6,885 nt of DNA, taken from positions 1-6,885 of the forward strand of contig USEQ01000070.1 of the NCBI GenBank assembly GCA_900553655.1, read 5' to 3'. Origin of the DNA: an uncultured Slackia sp. (GTDB lineage Bacteria > Actinomycetota > Coriobacteriia > Coriobacteriales > Eggerthellaceae). The translations under genes were made by a program, and so were the position numbers. Shown here piece after piece: positions 5,889 to 6,885 of the stretch (its first letter is position 1; each line of letters starts with the position of its first letter). The notes under the pieces are model-generated. The model saw only the letters and a program-made list of their open reading frames with translations, searched no databases and was not told the DNA's origin.

Positions 5889-6885
5889 ATGGCAGAGAGA
5901 GAATCCAAAGAAATCGAAGCGGCTTCGAAGCGCGTGGCTGATGCGCGCATATGGCTTCATATAGACGAGAAGGCTCGACGTCTCGAGGAGCTCAATGAGC
6001 AGATAGCTTCTCCCGACTTCTGGAACGACGCCTCTCGTGCGCAAGAGGTCTCCCGTCAGGCCAGCGCCCTGCGTAATGCCGTAGAAAGCTACGGAGAGGC
6101 GGTTGCCACGCTTGAGGACGCTCGCGCCGCTGCCGAGCTTGCGGGAGAAGATCCCGCGTTCGCCGAAGAAAAGGACGTGGCGCTCGAACGGCTTTCCGCC
6201 ATGCTGGAGCGATTCGAAATCGATTCCTGGTTTTCCGGGGAAATGGACGAAAGCGATGCTATTCTTTCCATCAACCCCGGCCAGGGAGGTCTTGAGGCTC
6301 AGGACTGGACCGAGATGCTGTACCGCATGTACGTTCGCTACGCCGAGCAGAAAGGCTGGAAGGTTAAGTCCCTCGACGTGGTTGCCGGCGAAGGTATCGG
6401 TCTTGATCGCGCGGTCATTCAAATCGAAGGACATAATGCCTACGGCATGTTGAGAAGCGAACATGGCGTCCACCGTCTGGTGCGTATCTCGCCGACGGAC
6501 GATAAAAAACGCCGACAGACGACGTTTGCAAGTGTCGAAGTGCTGCCTGTCACCAGCGATGACATCGAGGTCGACCTCAATCCTGCGGATGTGCGCGTCG
6601 ACGTTTACCGCTCGAGCGGACCGGGAGGCCAGTGCGTCAATACGACGGATTCCGCCGTACGTTTAACCCATGCACCGACAGGCATCGTGGTGACGTGCCA
6701 GAACGAGAAGAGCCAGCTGCAGAACAAAGAGGCCGCCTTCAAGGTCTTGCGCGCGAAACTCTACGAACTCGAGAGGCGCAAGCGTGAGGAAGAGCTGTCC
6801 GCCCTGCGCGGCGAGCGGATGGAGAACAGCTTCGGAAGTCAGATTCGAAATTACGTCCTATACCCGTACCAGATGGTGAAGGACC
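5889..6885 (+). CDS. prfB: Peptide chain release factor 2 (cut by window edge)
   Basis: Class I release factor that reads stop codons UGA and UAA in the ribosomal A site and triggers peptide release. 332 codons are present; by comparison with family members about 35-45 C-terminal residues lie beyond the window. Residues 1-110 form the helical domain 1. GGLEAQDW (133-140) is the domain 2 signature, with Leu where Thr is usual. HRLVRISPTDDKKRRQTTF (195-213) holds the codon-recognition loop, and SGPGGQCVN contains the catalytic GGQ (246-248). The sequence ends in YPYQMVKD, as in actinobacterial RF2. The codon-reading tripeptide is Ser201-Pro202-Thr203 rather than SPF. The reading frame is continuous: the programmed +1 frameshift of E. 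coli prfB is absent. The ATG is 2 nt after the secA TAG, with only a weak, distant GGA as SD, so translational coupling to secA is likely. RF1 is unlikely because domain 1, the Ser-Pro pair and the RRQTTF context are RF2-like. Confidence 0.96.
   Translation, partial: MAERESKEIEAASKRVADARIWLHIDEKARRLEELNEQIASPDFWNDASRAQEVSRQASALRNAVESYGEAVATLEDARAAAELAGEDPAFAEEKDVALERLSAMLERFEIDSWFSGEMDESDAILSINPGQGGLEAQDWTEMLYRMYVRYAEQKGWKVKSLDVVAGEGIGLDRAVIQIEGHNAYGMLRSEHGVHRLVRISPTDDKKRRQTTFASVEVLPVTSDDIEVDLNPADVRVDVYRSSGPGGQCVNTTDSAVRLTHAPTGIVVTCQNEKSQLQNKEAAFKVLRAKLYELERRKREEELSALRGERMENSFGSQIRNYVLYPYQMVKD

Noticed and set aside
5884..5961. Readthrough of the secA TAG giving a basic extension of about 25 residues
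   Set aside because: The SecA C-terminal zinc motif is already complete, and the extension is simply prfB read in another frame.

Overview
The window reads as a chromosomal segment of an actinobacterium, most likely of the class Coriobacteriia (Eggerthellaceae-like; Slackia, Adlercreutzia and Eggerthella are the kind of relatives I have in mind). This is inference from three things: the RF2 and SecA sequences look actinobacterial, base composition is moderately GC-rich, and a large regulator with a BTAD domain sits beside housekeeping genes. No mobile element, CRISPR array, tRNA or rRNA is visible.

Layout, left to right. (1) Positions 1-188, minus strand: the first 62 codons of a tRNA CCA-adding enzyme, cut by the left edge. 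(2) Positions 189-509: a 321-bp divergent intergenic region with an inverted repeat whose arms lie two helical turns apart. (3) Positions 510-3008, plus strand: an 832-residue signal-integrating regulator with a P-loop NTPase at the N-terminus, a long helical middle and a SARP-type winged helix plus BTAD at the C-terminus. (4) Positions 3009-3120: a 112-bp leader before secA holding a near-perfect Shine-Dalgarno sequence with no well-placed start codon, and a stem that abuts the secA ribosome-binding site. (5) Positions 3121-5886: complete secA. (6) Positions 5889-6885: prfB (release factor 2), starting 2 nt after the secA stop and cut by the right edge.

secA-prfB is a classical bacterial gene pair and is probably translationally coupled here. 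All four genes are recognisable families and I do not see a new multi-gene system. The points most worth checking are the codon-recognition tripeptide of RF2, which reads Ser-Pro-Thr instead of Ser-Pro-Phe, the reversed domain order of the regulator compared with AfsR-type SARPs, and the possible regulatory structures in the two intergenic regions.
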